Shown here: one piece after another, positions 9,967-22,097 of the stretch
How the letters are laid out: each line of letters opens with the position of its first letter
Position numbering within the stretch: position 1 is the first letter of the stretch
Assembly: GCF_904849725.1 (NCBI RefSeq)
Contig: NC_058521.1
Span: forward strand, 433,832,676 to 433,896,675
Reading direction: 5' to 3'
Origin: Hordeum vulgare subsp. vulgare
Taxonomy: Eukaryota; Streptophyta; Magnoliopsida; Poales; Poaceae
DNA: 64,000 nucleotides
Position numbers and translations under genes: made by a program
The notes under the pieces: generated by a model
Database searches by the model: none
What the model saw: the letters and a program-made list of their open reading frames with translations, nothing else
What the model was told of the DNA's origin: nothing

Positions 9967-12900
9967 TGTAACATCCCAAAATTATAAATTTTGGAATGTT
10001 AATATAATTATTAGATTGATTGTTTGTTTGTTTGCTGAGTGATTGAAACTTGTGTAAAATTTGAAACTTTTCAAAACTTTTGAAAGAGAGGGAATAAAAT
10101 GACTTTCCCCTTCTCTGGTGAATTCAATTCAAGCTTTTAAAAGCAACGAGAGAAGATGACATGACTTCTTCGATTATAAAAAATTTGATCGGAGATATTT
10201 GCATTGATTTCTTTTGCATTTCCTCGCGCGAGAAAAGACCAGAGAAAAATACTCTCTTGCACGCAAGAGAGAGAGCGGAGGAAAATGACACTCCAAAACT
10301 GCGGGCAATTTATCGGAGTGGAGATAATATGACTTCTTCCCTGTCGAATTAAAGTGCATAATGTTTCGAATATTATTTGGAGTTATCTCACTGGGTTTGG
10401 AAACTTTATAATCTTTCAAATTATTTTTAGTGGCGTTTTTATTTTAAATGCGCTTTGTGTGGCCTATTCAATAAAAGCTATTTTCAAAAATATGCATTAG
10501 GTGGAACTAGGATTTCTTTATAATTTATTAGGGGATTTATTTTATACTTATATATATGTGTCTATATTAGCATTTTAATATATATATATATATATATCTA
10601 TATGTATACATATATATATATATTGCTATATGCGTATGTATTATTTTTATATACATAAGTATATATATTTGTATACGTATATCGTTATTATTTTTCTCTG
10701 TTTGTTTTTCTTTAATATATATATATATATATATTATTTTAATACTTGTTTTTTTTGTGGTTTCAAAAAAAAATAGAGGGGACTGGCCAGGCCGAGCCAG
10801 GCTCTAACCCAGCCAGCCATGCAATCCCAAGCCATGCACCGTACCTGCATGCATGCACCCCACCCAATCTTCTCTCTCCTTCCTTATTTCTCTCCTCTCT
10901 CTCCCCACGTCACCTCCTCTTTCTCTTACCTTTCTTCCTCCTTCCTTTCCTGCCCAGTACCGAGCCGCAGCTCCTCCCCACCCAGCGATTCCTTTCCCCT
11001 CTGTCTCCCTCTCCCTTCCTTACTCCTCCCTCTCCCTGGCCCATGGACCCCCCAACCGAAGCCTCCTCTCCCCACGTCGGCACCTCTCCTTCTTCTCCCT
11101 CGTCCCTTCCTTCTTCTCCCAGCCAAAAACCGAGCCGCCCGAGACCAGCACGGGATTCTCTCCCCGTTTCTCCCTCTCCCTTCCATAGTTTCCCCTCCCC
11201 CATGGACTATATAAGAGCCACCTCCTCCACCCCGTTCCTACCCTACCGCCGCCGCCTCCCTCTCCCCTGCCGCCAGCAGCCCCGCTGCCCACCTCGACCA
11301 CCGCAGCGCCGCCACTGCCGCCCGCCGGAGCAGCTCCTACTGCATCATCTACCTCGCCTCCAGGAGCAGCACCCGAGCCGCCCGACGCCTCCCCGCGGAG
11401 GAGAAGGACCCCGCCGCCGCCTCCCCATTTTCCTCACCGCCCCGGAGCTCCCCTCTCCCCCTCGCCGGCGACACCCTCTTCTCCCTCGCCGGTGCAAGCA
11501 CGGCCAGCCACGGTCAACCAATGTAGTCTCTCCCTCTCCCTCTCTGTTCTTGTTTTTTTTTGTTTTAGCCCTTAGATCTCTAGTGGATGGTTACATTAGA
11601 TCTAGGAAATACCCTTTCGGTTTAGTTCAGTAAACCGCGGTTTATTTTTCCCACTTAAAATTTAGCTAGCCCTTTTGCTAGCCTTAGGAAGTTTGCTCCA
11701 AACCAAGAATCAAACGTCCACCGCAGCCAGTAACATCTTGCCACGTGTACCCCAATAGCTAGCTAGTTATCTCCAGTTTTTTTTCCGTCTAAACAGCAAA
11801 AACAGAAACTTTCAATCTTGTTTTGGCCACAACTTTTGATCCCGAAGTCCAATGACTTTGATTATTTTTTCAGTAGCTCACAAATTGCATGTAGTTTTGA
11901 AAAATATATAATTTGTCTATGTTTGAAATTTTTCAATATAAGTTAGATCAGATTTGGTTTAAACACTGTTTTGCCGATTCCAGGAGTTAAAAAATAGCTT
12001 TTAATTTGATTCCTTTTGGTACTGATCACTAGTGATCCTATTAATAAGTGGTAAAAGTTTGAGAGTTGTTTGAGTATCTTAACTCATTATTTCATGTGAA
12101 ACAGTTTCTGTTTCACCGCTTTTCGGTTTTCGGCTAATTCGTTTTATAGTTTTGTTTTAAAATATTTTCTTTATTATTTCAGAAACATTATTATTGTTTT
12201 GGCTATGTTAGTTAACATTAGTTTTGCAACAAGTTCTTATTTTCGTTTTATTTGTTTTTATGAAAACAATTCTAGCTCCGTAGTAACGTGCAATTGCTTT
12301 CACCGTTGTTTCAAATCCCGTTTGGGAATGCTTTCAAAAGTTTTGTGAAAAATACTTTATTTTATCTTAGTTAAACTTATAACTTAGTTCTTTGTTATTA
12401 TTTTCTGTTAGACAAAACTATTTAGTGGTTGACGTAGTAGAAGATTCTTTAGTTCTATTTGAAGTTTCTTTCGGTTTCTCATTCGATCTCTCTCTTTTGT
12501 TTGATTGCTAGAATGATTGCTAGAATGAGTGCTTATGTGAATGATATGTTTGCTATTTAGATTTCATCGGAGAGTGACGAGTAGTCTATCAAATTATTTT
12601 CTCGAGGAATTCTTCTTCGTCAACATCACAGGCAAGTCACTTTGATCATACTTTCACCTATGGTTTATGCATTGTAGTTCTACCATCCTATGCCCATTTG
12701 CATGCTCCCTAGGTACTTGGAAACTTTATTGTAAATTGTAGTATCATGTGGTAGGAACACAACAACCCCGACACTTGGGCCCGGGACGACAATGTTATAT
12801 ATGCTATGCTCTAGTAGACGGGTTATCGGATGAGTGTATACCACGAGTGATGCGAGGTTGATATAATAATCAAGACCGGACTAAGACAAGATTTTCAAGA

Positions 12901-13890
12901 CCTCGGACGCAATGCAACACTGGGTGAAGGACGGTTGACCGGCTCCCTGGAAAACCTAGTGGATTCCCGGGATGCTGGAGAGGCCATGTCATCCTGCGGA
13001 AAGCTTCACCCAGGCTCAAAGAGACGGACGGATATTTTCAAGACCCAAGGCTTACCTGCACAGCCACAAGTCATTATGGGCTCTGGCTTGGTTGGACAAC
13101 GCGCGACTCTGGATAGGCGGTGCTAGCAGATGTAGACGAACGGTAGGAATGGATGGGCACCGACACGGATTCAGAGGGACCCGTTGAAAGACCATGTTTT
13201 GATCATCCGGTCTTCAAACGCCCCGAAGTGCGAGGACATACACGGAGGCGATCAAATCTTGTGGGGAACGTGTGCAAACTCTGCAGAGTACTCAAACCTA
13301 ATCGATTAGCCGTGTCAACGGTCATGGACGACTTGAGCCGAAGGAACTGAAGTTATCTGGATTTCTCAACACCATTAAATATATTTGATAAGGGTAATTA
13401 TTGACAACTCGGGTACGAGAACTGGTTGGCGGAACCATCTCGTTAACAACAAACCTTGTAGTAACATTTTGCTCTCAACCCCTCTTGTTGTAGGATAAAA
13501 CTGGCTTTATGCAAAACTTAGCTCCACCGACCAAATATGCATGTAGAGATAGTTGATTATTACTTTACCCCTCTCTTATGTGACTTGCCGACATATTCAA
13601 TATGCTGACCTACACGGCTGCAACGTCTTATGTTGCAGATATTTTTCTTCGACGAGTAAGAGTACGATTCAGGGTTATGGTCTACACTCAACTTGCCATT
13701 GGTGTTTATTGGGACTCCACTCCCTTGACCGCTTCCGCTGAGATAATTAAGGTATATATATCAGTTTTACGCTATTTTACATGTGATTGCACTTTGATAT
13801 ATACATTGATGTACTGTGTGTGCCAGTATACTGATCCAGGGATGGCACAGAAACACAGAGGCTTGACTCGTTTTGAGTCGGGTCGCTACA
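9967..13890 (+). repeat. Array LTR 3 (3924 bp)
   Basis: This LTR has the same boundaries and layout as LTR 2. It has two extra bases in the GGTATATATATCAG block near 13751, shared only with LTR 4. It also shares GCGCGACTC (near 13100) with LTRs 1 and 4, where LTRs 2, 5 and 6 have GCGGCGACTC. A long proline-rich frame in its CT-rich U3 is low-complexity and not conserved in length between copies. Confidence 0.92.
11208..11215 (+). promoter_or_regulatory. Predicted TATA box, LTR 3
   Basis: TATATAAG lies at the same relative position as in LTR 2, after the pyrimidine-rich tract. Confidence 0.63.
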
Positions 13891-13894
13891 GAGA

Positions 13895-13906
13895 TGGTAT
13901 CAGAGC
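13895..13906 (+). other. Primer binding site, internal region 3
   Basis: TGGTATCAGAGC lies 4 nt after LTR 3. Confidence 0.92.
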
Positions 13907-14377
13907 ACATGTTGACTGTAGGACGTGACCCTAGAAACTGGAAATTTCTTAGGATAGGATCCTTCAAAAAAATTCTTCAATAACACCTTTTACTTCTCAT
14001 CTCTTCTGATTTCGTCAAACGTTCTCTCTCACCTCAAATAGTTAGACAATCCCCTTACCCCTTTGTCCTCATGAAGAATCAACGGAGTTCTACTTCAAAG
14101 TAAACAGGATTTCATCATGGAAATTGAAGCTACACCAATTGAAGACTCTCAAGACCCGAAGAATTCGAAGACCCCGAAACGTTCGAATATTTGTATGACC
14201 ATTAGAAGTCCAAACCCCTATTATATACCTACGTTAGTTACGATGATTTGTGAGCCGTCATTGGTATGTGTTTTCCGACGGCCACAAATAAAATCTATTC
14301 TCAAAAATATTGTTTGTATTGTGTGTATCTCCATCCCTCTCTTACCCGTCTGATCCCCAAAACCTCAACCCTACCAG

Positions 14378-15256
14378 ATGGAGTATGAAGCTGGACTTGT
14401 AGTCTCTGGACCAATGACCCAGCTGGAAGCTGAAATATGGATTCAAAACATGGAGAACCACTTCGGGAGTAACTTGATCTCAAGGAAGTATGAAGTGGAA
14501 CACGCTCTCCAGTACTTTACCCAAAGTGATGTTATCTGGTGGAAAATGCACCATGCCATACAAGGATTTAGTGGAGCAGAAACTTGGGACGAATTGAAGA
14601 AGACTCTGTTAAGATCCCGTCTTATTCAAAAGTGCTATGATAATCCGAAGGAGAAGACTTGTGCATGCAAGATCTATGGAGAAATAGGACACACCCAGGA
14701 AGAACACAAGGATGGATGCACTCATTGTGAAGGAAATCACCCAGCTGAGGAGTGCCCAAGTAGTCAGGTGACTTGTTTCCTTTGTCACGGAACCACCCAC
14801 TACCCAGCTCAGTGTCACATTTACCCCAAGGTGCAACAAGTTGTCAAGCAGCAGAAAGATGCAGTGAAGGAAACCCTCAAGAAGAAGATTCTAGAAGAAC
14901 CGGTGATGAACGAACATACTGAAGACCCTGATGGACAAGGTCTGACCAGATTTTTCTCCAATACATGTTACTCATGTGGAGAAGAAGGACATTATTCACA
15001 TGATTGCACAAAGGAAAGCCAAGAGTATCTGGGAAACTTCCTGACGGAAGAAGTGGAGTTTGATCCACTTGAAATAGAAGAAATGGCCAAAGTAAAGGAG
15101 TCCGGAAAGAAGAAAAAGTACCCTCGGAAGAACCAAATCTCTGCACACATAGACCTGAGTCATGTTAGATGTTACAAGTATATGAAATTTGGCCACCACA
15201 AATACATGTGCTCAGGAAGAAAGCAAGGATGTAATAAAGGATTGATTATGAAATGA
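14378..15256 (+). CDS. Gag-like multi-zinc-knuckle protein, array copy 3 (292 aa)
   Basis: The open frame is complete. Both canonical knuckles are intact. Private differences are Leu for Pro at 222 and Met for Leu at 236, both outside the knuckles. The C-terminal degenerate block keeps Cys265 and Cys278 but has Tyr at 268. Confidence 0.7.
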   Translation: MEYEAGLVVSGPMTQLEAEIWIQNMENHFGSNLISRKYEVEHALQYFTQSDVIWWKMHHAIQGFSGAETWDELKKTLLRSRLIQKCYDNPKEKTCACKIYGEIGHTQEEHKDGCTHCEGNHPAEECPSSQVTCFLCHGTTHYPAQCHIYPKVQQVVKQQKDAVKETLKKKILEEPVMNEHTEDPDGQGLTRFFSNTCYSCGEEGHYSHDCTKESQEYLGNFLTEEVEFDPLEIEEMAKVKESGKKKKYPRKNQISAHIDLSHVRCYKYMKFGHHKYMCSGRKQGCNKGLIMK

Positions 15257-16029
15257 ATATGATTTATGGAAGAAGTTATGATGGATCGGCAAACGTTTTC
15301 TTAGGAGCATATGAAAACCTGAGAGTTGTGAAGATACGATAGATGTTTCGTTCAGCTTGCAGAACCAATGGATTATCCGAACTTTATTTGTGGACAAGAG
15401 AAATTCTGCAACGCTTGTGAGGATGCCCAAGTGTTAGAATGCGAGATTCACTTAACCTTATACAGAGAAATGATTTGGGTGCGGAATGGATTGATCACCA
15501 TGACGACTTACTCGTATCATTTATCTTGCTATTCGGAATGGTAAATCTGAGAGACTTACCCACATAGAGAGACGACGTTCTTTGAAGCTTTTGTTTAAGC
15601 CTTAGAATGGTACAAGGAAAGCCCCAAGTACATGGCATTTGTTGTCACGCGTAGGAAATTTTACGGTGAGAATGAAACCAAGACCCTTCTCTCTGCAGGA
15701 TAACCACAATGGTAGACCACCATGAGAACCATCGATATGTTATTTAGAATTGACCACGAGACTGTCAGTTAAGAAGACCCAGTAATGGAAGAAGCTTATA
15801 TCAACAGGATAGCATCACCAAAGGATTTAATATGAAGATTGTGCGATGTCAGTTGACAAAACCCCAGAGGATCGTTAAAACATTTTGAGGGACCAGTATC
15901 TCTCATTTTAAGTGTGGTAGCATCCCCCCCTTGCCGGAGATAGGAATTGTTAGAAGACCCCCAAACCCTAACCTTTCTTTCTAGCCTCTTCGAATCTCGA
16001 GGACGAGATTCATTTTAAGTGTGGTAGTT

Positions 16030-19000
16030 TGTAACATCCCAAAATTATAAATTTTGGAATGTTAATATAATTATTAGATTGATTTTTTGTTTGTTTGCTG
16101 AGTGATTGAAACTTGTGTAAAATTTGAAACTTTTCGAAACTTTTGAAAGAGAGGGAATAAAATGACTTTCCCCTTCTCCGGTGAATTCAAATTCAAGCTT
16201 TTAAAAGCAACGAGAGAAGATGACATGACTTCTTCGATTATAAAGAATTTGAACGGAGATATTTGCATTGATTTCTTTTGCATTTCCTCGCGCGAGAAAA
16301 GCCCGGAGAAAAATACTCTCTTGCACGCAAGAGAGAGAGAGAGAGAGCGGAGGAAAATGACACTCCAAAACTGCGGGCAATTTATTGGAGTGGAGATAAT
16401 ATGACTTCTTCCCTGTCGAATTAAAGTGCATAATGTTTCGAATATTATTTGGAGTTATCTCACTGGGTTTGGAAACTTTATAATCTTTCAAATTATTTTT
16501 AGTGGGGTTTTTATTTTAAATGCGCTTTGTGTGGCCTATTGCATAAAAGCTATTTTCAAAAATATGCATTAGGTGGAACTAGGATTTCTTTATAATTTAT
16601 TAGGGGATTTATTTTATACTTATATATATGTGTCTATATTAGCATTTTAATATATATATATATATCTATATGTATACATATATATATATTGCTATATGTG
16701 TATGTATTATTTTTATATACATAAGTATATATATTTGTATACGTATATCGTTATTATTTTTCTCTGTTTGTTTTTCTTTAATATATATATATATATATAT
16801 ATATTATTTTAATACTTGTTTTTTTATGGTTTTAAAAAAAATAGAGGGGAGTGGCCAGGCCGAGCCAGGCTCTAACCCAGCCAGCCATGCAATCCCAAGC
16901 CATGCACCGTACCTGCATGCATGCACCCCACCCAATCTTCTCTCTCCTCCCTTATTTCTCTCCTCTCTCTCCCCACGTCACCTCCTCTTTCTCTTACCTT
17001 TCTTCCTCCTTCCTTTCCTGCCTAGTACCGAGCCGCAGCTCCTCCCCACCCAGCGATTCCTTTCCCCTCTGTCTCCCTCTCCCTTCCTTACTCCTCCCTC
17101 TCCCTGGCCCATGGACCCCCCAACCGAAGCCTCCTCTCCCCACGTCGGCACCTCTCCTCCTTCTCCCTCGTCCCTTCCTTCTTCTCCCAGCCAAAAACCG
17201 AGCCGCCCGAGACCAGCACGGGATTCTCTCCCCGTTTCTCCCTCTCCCTTCCATAGTTTCCCATCCCCCATGGACTATATAAGAGCCACCTCCTCCACCC
17301 CGTTCCTACCCTACCGCCGCCGCCTCCCTCTCCCCTGCCGCCAGCAGCCCCGCTGCCCACCTCGACCACCGCAGCGCCGCCACTGCCGCCCGCCGGAGTA
17401 GCTCCTACTGCATCGTCTACCTCGCCTCCAGGAGCAGCACCCGAGCCGCCCGACGCCTCCCCGCGGAGGAGAAGGACCCCCCCGCCGCCTCCCCATTTTC
17501 CTCACCGCCCCGGAGCTCCCCTCTCCCCCTCGCCGGCGACACCCTCTTCTCCCTCGCCGGTGCAAGCACGGCCAGCCACGGTCAACCAATGTAGTCTCTC
17601 CCTCTCCCTCTCTGTTCTTGTTTTTTTTTTGTTTTAGCCCTTAGATCTCTAGTGGATGGTTAGATTAGATCTAGGAAATACCCTTTCGGTTTAGTTCAGT
17701 AAACCGCGGTTTATTTTTCCCACTTAAAATTTAGCCAGCCCTTTTGCTAGCCTTAGGACGTTTGCTCCAAACCAAGAAACAAACGTCCACCGCAGCCAGT
17801 AACATCTTGCCACGTGTACCCCAATAGCTAGCTAGTTATCTCCAGTTTTTTTCCGTCTAAACAGCAAAAACAGAAACTTTCAATCTTGTTTTTGCCACAA
17901 CTTTTGATCCCGAAGTCCAATGACTTTGATTATTTTTTCAGTAGCTCAAAAATTGCATGTAGTTTATAAAAACATATAATTTGTCTATGTTTGAAATTTT
18001 TCAATATAAGTTAGATCAGATTTGGTTTAAACACTGTTTTGCCTATTCCAGGAGTTAAAAAAAAGCTTTTAATTTGATTCCTTTTGGTACTGATCACTAG
18101 TGATCCTATTCATAAGTGGTAAAAGTTTGAGAGTTGTTTGAGTATTTTAACTCATTATTTCATGTGAAACAGTTTCTGTTTCACCGCTTTTCGGTTTTCG
18201 GCTAATTCGTTTTATACTTTTGTTTTAAAATATTTTCTTTATTATTTCAAAAACATTATTATTGTTTTGGCTTTGTTAGTTAAGAGTAGTTTTGCAACAA
18301 GTTCTTATTTTCGTTTTATTTGTTTTTATGAAAACAATTCTAGCTCCGTAGTAACGTGCAATTGCTTTCACCGTTGTTTCAAATCCCGTTTGGGAATGCT
18401 TTCAAAAGTTTTGTGAAAAAGACTTTATTTTATCTTAGTTAAACTTATAACTTAGTTCTTTGTTATTATTTTCTGTTAGACAAAACTATTTAGTGGTTCA
18501 CGTAGTAGAAGATTCTTTAGTTCTATTTGAAGTTTCTTTCGGTTTCTCATTCGATCTCTCTCTTTTGTTTGATTGCTAGAATGATTGCTAGAATGAGTGC
18601 TTATGTGAATGATATGTTTGCTATATAGATTTCATCGGAGAGTGACGAGTAGTCTATCAAATTATTTTCTCGAGGAATTCTTCTTCGTCAACATCACAGG
18701 CAAGTCACTTTGATCATACTTTCACCTATGGTTTATGCATTGTAGTTCTACCATCCTATGCCCATTTGCATGCTCCCTAGGTACTTGGAAACTTTATTGT
18801 AAATTGTAGTATCATGTGGTAGGAACACAACAACCCCGACACTTGGGCCCGGGACGACAAAGTTATATATTCTATGCTCTAGTAGACGGGTTATCGGATG
18901 AGTGTATACCACGAGTGATGCGAGGTTGATATAATAATCAAGACCGGACTAAGACAAGATTTTAAAGACCTCGGACGCAATGCAACACTGGGTGAAGGAC

Positions 19001-19958
19001 GGTTGGCCGGCTCCCTGGAAAACACAGTGGATGCCCGGGATGCTGGAGAGGCCATGTCATCGTGCGGAAAGCTTCACCCAGGCTCAAAGAGACGGACGGA
19101 TATTTTCAAGACCCAAGGCTTACCTGCAGAGCCACAGGTCATTATGGGCTCTGGCTTGGTTGGACAACGCGCGACTCTGGACAGGCGGTGCTAGCAGATG
19201 TAGACGAACGGTAGGAATGGATGGGCACCGACAGGGATTCAGAGGGACCCGTTGAAAGACCATGTTTTGATCATCCGGTCTTCAAACGCCCCGAAGTGCG
19301 AGGACATACACGGAGGCGATCAAATCTTGTGGGGAACGTGTGCAAACTCTGCAGAGTACTCAAACCTAATCGATTAGCCGTGTCCACGGTCATGGACGAC
19401 TTGAGCCGAAGGAACTGAAGTTATCTGGATTTCTCAACACCATTAAATATATTTGATAAGGGTAATTATTGACAACTCGGGTACGAGAACTGGTTGGCGG
19501 AACCATCTCGTTAACAACAAACCTTGTAGTAACATTTTGCTCTCAACCCCTCTTGTTGTAGGATAAAACTGGCTTTATGCAAAACTTAGCTCCACCGACC
19601 AAATATGCATGTAGAGATAGTTGATTATTACTTTACCCCTCTCTTATGTGACTTGCCGACATATTCAATATGCTGACCTACACGGCTGCAACGTCTTATG
19701 TTGCAGATATTTTTCTTCGACGAGTAAGAGTACGATTCAGGGTTACGGTCTACACTCAACTTGCCGTTGGTGTTTATTGGGACTCCACTCCCTTGACCGC
19801 TTCCGCTGAGATAATTAAGGTATATATATCAGTTTTACGCTATTTTACATGTGATTGCACTTTGATATATACATTGATGTACTGTGTGTGCCAGCATACT
19901 GATCCAGGGATGGCACAGAAACACAGAGGCTTGACTCGTTTTGAGTCGGGTCGCTACA
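16030..19958 (+). repeat. Array LTR 4 (3929 bp)
   Basis: This LTR shares the extra AT in the GGTATATATATCAG block (near 19819) with LTR 3 and the TTTTTTATGGTTTTA variant upstream of the CT-rich tract with LTRs 5 and 6. TGTAACATCCC and CGCTACA ends are intact. Confidence 0.92.
17276..17283 (+). promoter_or_regulatory. Predicted TATA box, LTR 4
   Basis: TATATAAG at the conserved position, 1246 bp into the LTR. Confidence 0.63.
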
Positions 19959-19962
19959 GAGA

Positions 19963-19974
19963 TGGTATCAGAGC
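19963..19974 (+). other. Primer binding site, internal region 4
   Basis: TGGTATCAGAGC lies 4 nt after LTR 4. Confidence 0.92.
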
Positions 19975-20445
19975 ACATGTTGACTGTAGGACGTGACCCT
20001 AGAAACTGGAAATTTCTTAGGATAGGATCTCTCAAAAAAATTCTTCAATAACACCTTTTACTTCTCATCTCTTCTGATTTCATCAAACGTTCTCTCTCAC
20101 CTCAAATAGTTAGACAATCCCCTTACCCCTTTGTCCTCATGAAGAATCAACGGAGTTCTACTTCAAAGTAAAGAGGATTTCATCATGGAAATTGAAGCTA
20201 CACCAATTGAAGACTCTCAAGACCCGAAGAATTCGAAGATCCCGAAACGTCCGAATATTTGTATGACCATTAGAAGTCCAAACCCCTGTTATATACCTAC
20301 GTTAGTTACGATGATTTGTGAGCCGTCATTGGTATGTGTTTTCCGACGGCCACAAATAAAACCTATTCTCAAAAATATTGTTTGTATTGTGTGTATCTCC
20401 CTCCCTCTCTTACCCGTCTGATCCCAAAAACCTCAACCCTACCAG

Positions 20446-21324
20446 ATGGAGTATGAAGCTGGACTTGTAGTCTCTGGACCAATGACCCAGCTGGAAGCTG
20501 AAATATGGATTCAAAACATGGAGAACCACTTCGGGAGTAGCTTGATCTCAAGGAAGTATGAAGTGGAACACGCTCTCCAGTACTTTACCCAAAGTGATGT
20601 TATCTGGTGGAAAATGCACCATGCCATACAAGGATTTAGTGGAGCAGAAACTTGGGACGAATTGAAGAAGACTCTGTTAAGATCCCGTCTTATTCAAAAG
20701 TGCTATGATAATCCGAAGGAGAAGACTTGTGCATGCAAGATCTATGGAGAAATAGGACACACCCAGGAAGAACACAAGGATGGATGCACTCATTGTGAAG
20801 GAAATCACCCAGCTGAGGAGTGCCCAAGTAGTCAGGTGACTTGTTTCCTTTGTCACGGAACCACCCACTACCCAGCTCAGTGTCACATTTACCCCAAGGT
20901 GCAACAAGTTGTCAAGCAGCAGAAAGATGCAGTGAAGGAAACCCTCAAGAAGAAGATTCTAGAAGAACCGGTGATGAACGAACATACTGAAGACCCTGAT
21001 GGACAAGGTCTGACCAGATTTTTCTCCAATACATGTTACTCATGTGGAGAAGAAGGACATTATTCACATGTTTGCACGAAGGAAAGCCAAGAGTATCTGG
21101 GAAACTTCCCGACGGAAGAAGTGGAGTTTGATCCACTTGAAATAGAAGAACTGGCGAAAGTAAAGGAGTCCGGAAAGAAGAAAAAGTACCCTCGGAAGAA
21201 CCAAATCTCTGCACACATAGACCTGAATCATGTTAGATGTTACAAGTATATGAAATTTGGCCACCACAAATACATGTGCTCAGGAAGAAAGCAAGGATGT
21301 AATAAAGGATTGATTATGAAATGA
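20446..21324 (+). CDS. Gag-like multi-zinc-knuckle protein, array copy 4 (292 aa)
   Basis: The frame is complete. Differences from the other copies are Ser for Asn at 32, Val for Asp at 209 (inside the second canonical knuckle, beside its last Cys) and Asn for Ser at 261. The metal ligands of both canonical knuckles are unchanged. Substitutions that alter amino acids are spread along the protein, which suggests weak constraint since the copies separated. Confidence 0.7.
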   Translation: MEYEAGLVVSGPMTQLEAEIWIQNMENHFGSSLISRKYEVEHALQYFTQSDVIWWKMHHAIQGFSGAETWDELKKTLLRSRLIQKCYDNPKEKTCACKIYGEIGHTQEEHKDGCTHCEGNHPAEECPSSQVTCFLCHGTTHYPAQCHIYPKVQQVVKQQKDAVKETLKKKILEEPVMNEHTEDPDGQGLTRFFSNTCYSCGEEGHYSHVCTKESQEYLGNFPTEEVEFDPLEIEELAKVKESGKKKKYPRKNQISAHIDLNHVRCYKYMKFGHHKYMCSGRKQGCNKGLIMK

Positions 21325-22097
21325 ATATGATTTATGGAAGAAGTTATGATGGATCGGCAAACGTTTTCTTAGGAGCATACGAAAACCTGAGAGTTGTGAA
21401 GATACGATAGATGTTTCGTTCAGCTTGGCGAACCAATGGATTATCCTAACTTTATTTGTGGACAAGAGAAATTCTGCAACGCTTGTGAGGATGCCCAAGT
21501 GTTAGAATGCGAGATTCACTTAACCTTATACAGAGAAATGATTTGGGTGCGGAATGGATTGATCACCATGACGACTTACTCGTATCATTTATCTTGCTAT
21601 TCGGAATGGTAAATCTGAGAGACTTACCCACATAGAGAGACGACGTTCTTTGAAGCTTTTGTTTAAGCCTTAGAATGGTACAAGGAAAGCCCCAAGTACA
21701 TGGCATTTGTTGTCACGCGTAGGAAATTTTACGGTGAGAATGAAACCAAGACCCTTCTCTCTGCAGGATAACCACAATGGTAGACCACCATGAGAACCAT
21801 TGATATGTTATTTAGAATTGACCACGAGACTGTTAGTTAAGAAGACCCTGTAATGGAAGAAGCTTATATCAACAGGAGAGCATCACCAAAGGATTTAATA
21901 TGAAGATTGTGCGATGTCAGTTGACAAAACCCCAGAGGATCGTTAAAACATTTTGAGGGACCAGTATCTCTCATTTTAAGTGTGGTAGCATCCCCCCCTT
22001 GCCGGAGATAGGAATTGTTAGAAGACCCCCAAACCCTAACCTTTCTTTCTAGCCTCTTCGAATCTCGAGGACGAGATTCATTTTAAGTGTGGTAGTT

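Larger units (their letters stand above)
13891..16029 (+). mobile_element. Array internal region 3
   Basis: This 2139 bp region contains the intact gag-like ORF at 14378-15256. Downstream of the ORF it shares variants with copy 4 only, such as AACTTTATTTGTGG (near 15380) and TTGACAAAACCCC (near 15853), pointing to a common recent origin of copies 3 and 4. Confidence 0.9.
19959..22097 (+). mobile_element. Array internal region 4
   Basis: This 2139 bp region contains an intact gag-like ORF (20446-21324). The stretch after the ORF shares several variants with internal region 3. It has no other supported gene. Confidence 0.9.

Noticed and set aside
10746..11633. Proline/serine-rich ORF of 295 codons in array LTR 3, with similar frames in the other LTRs
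   Set aside because: It is a translation of CT-rich low-complexity U3, starts within the AT-repeat region, overlaps the predicted TATA box and changes length and frame from copy to copy.
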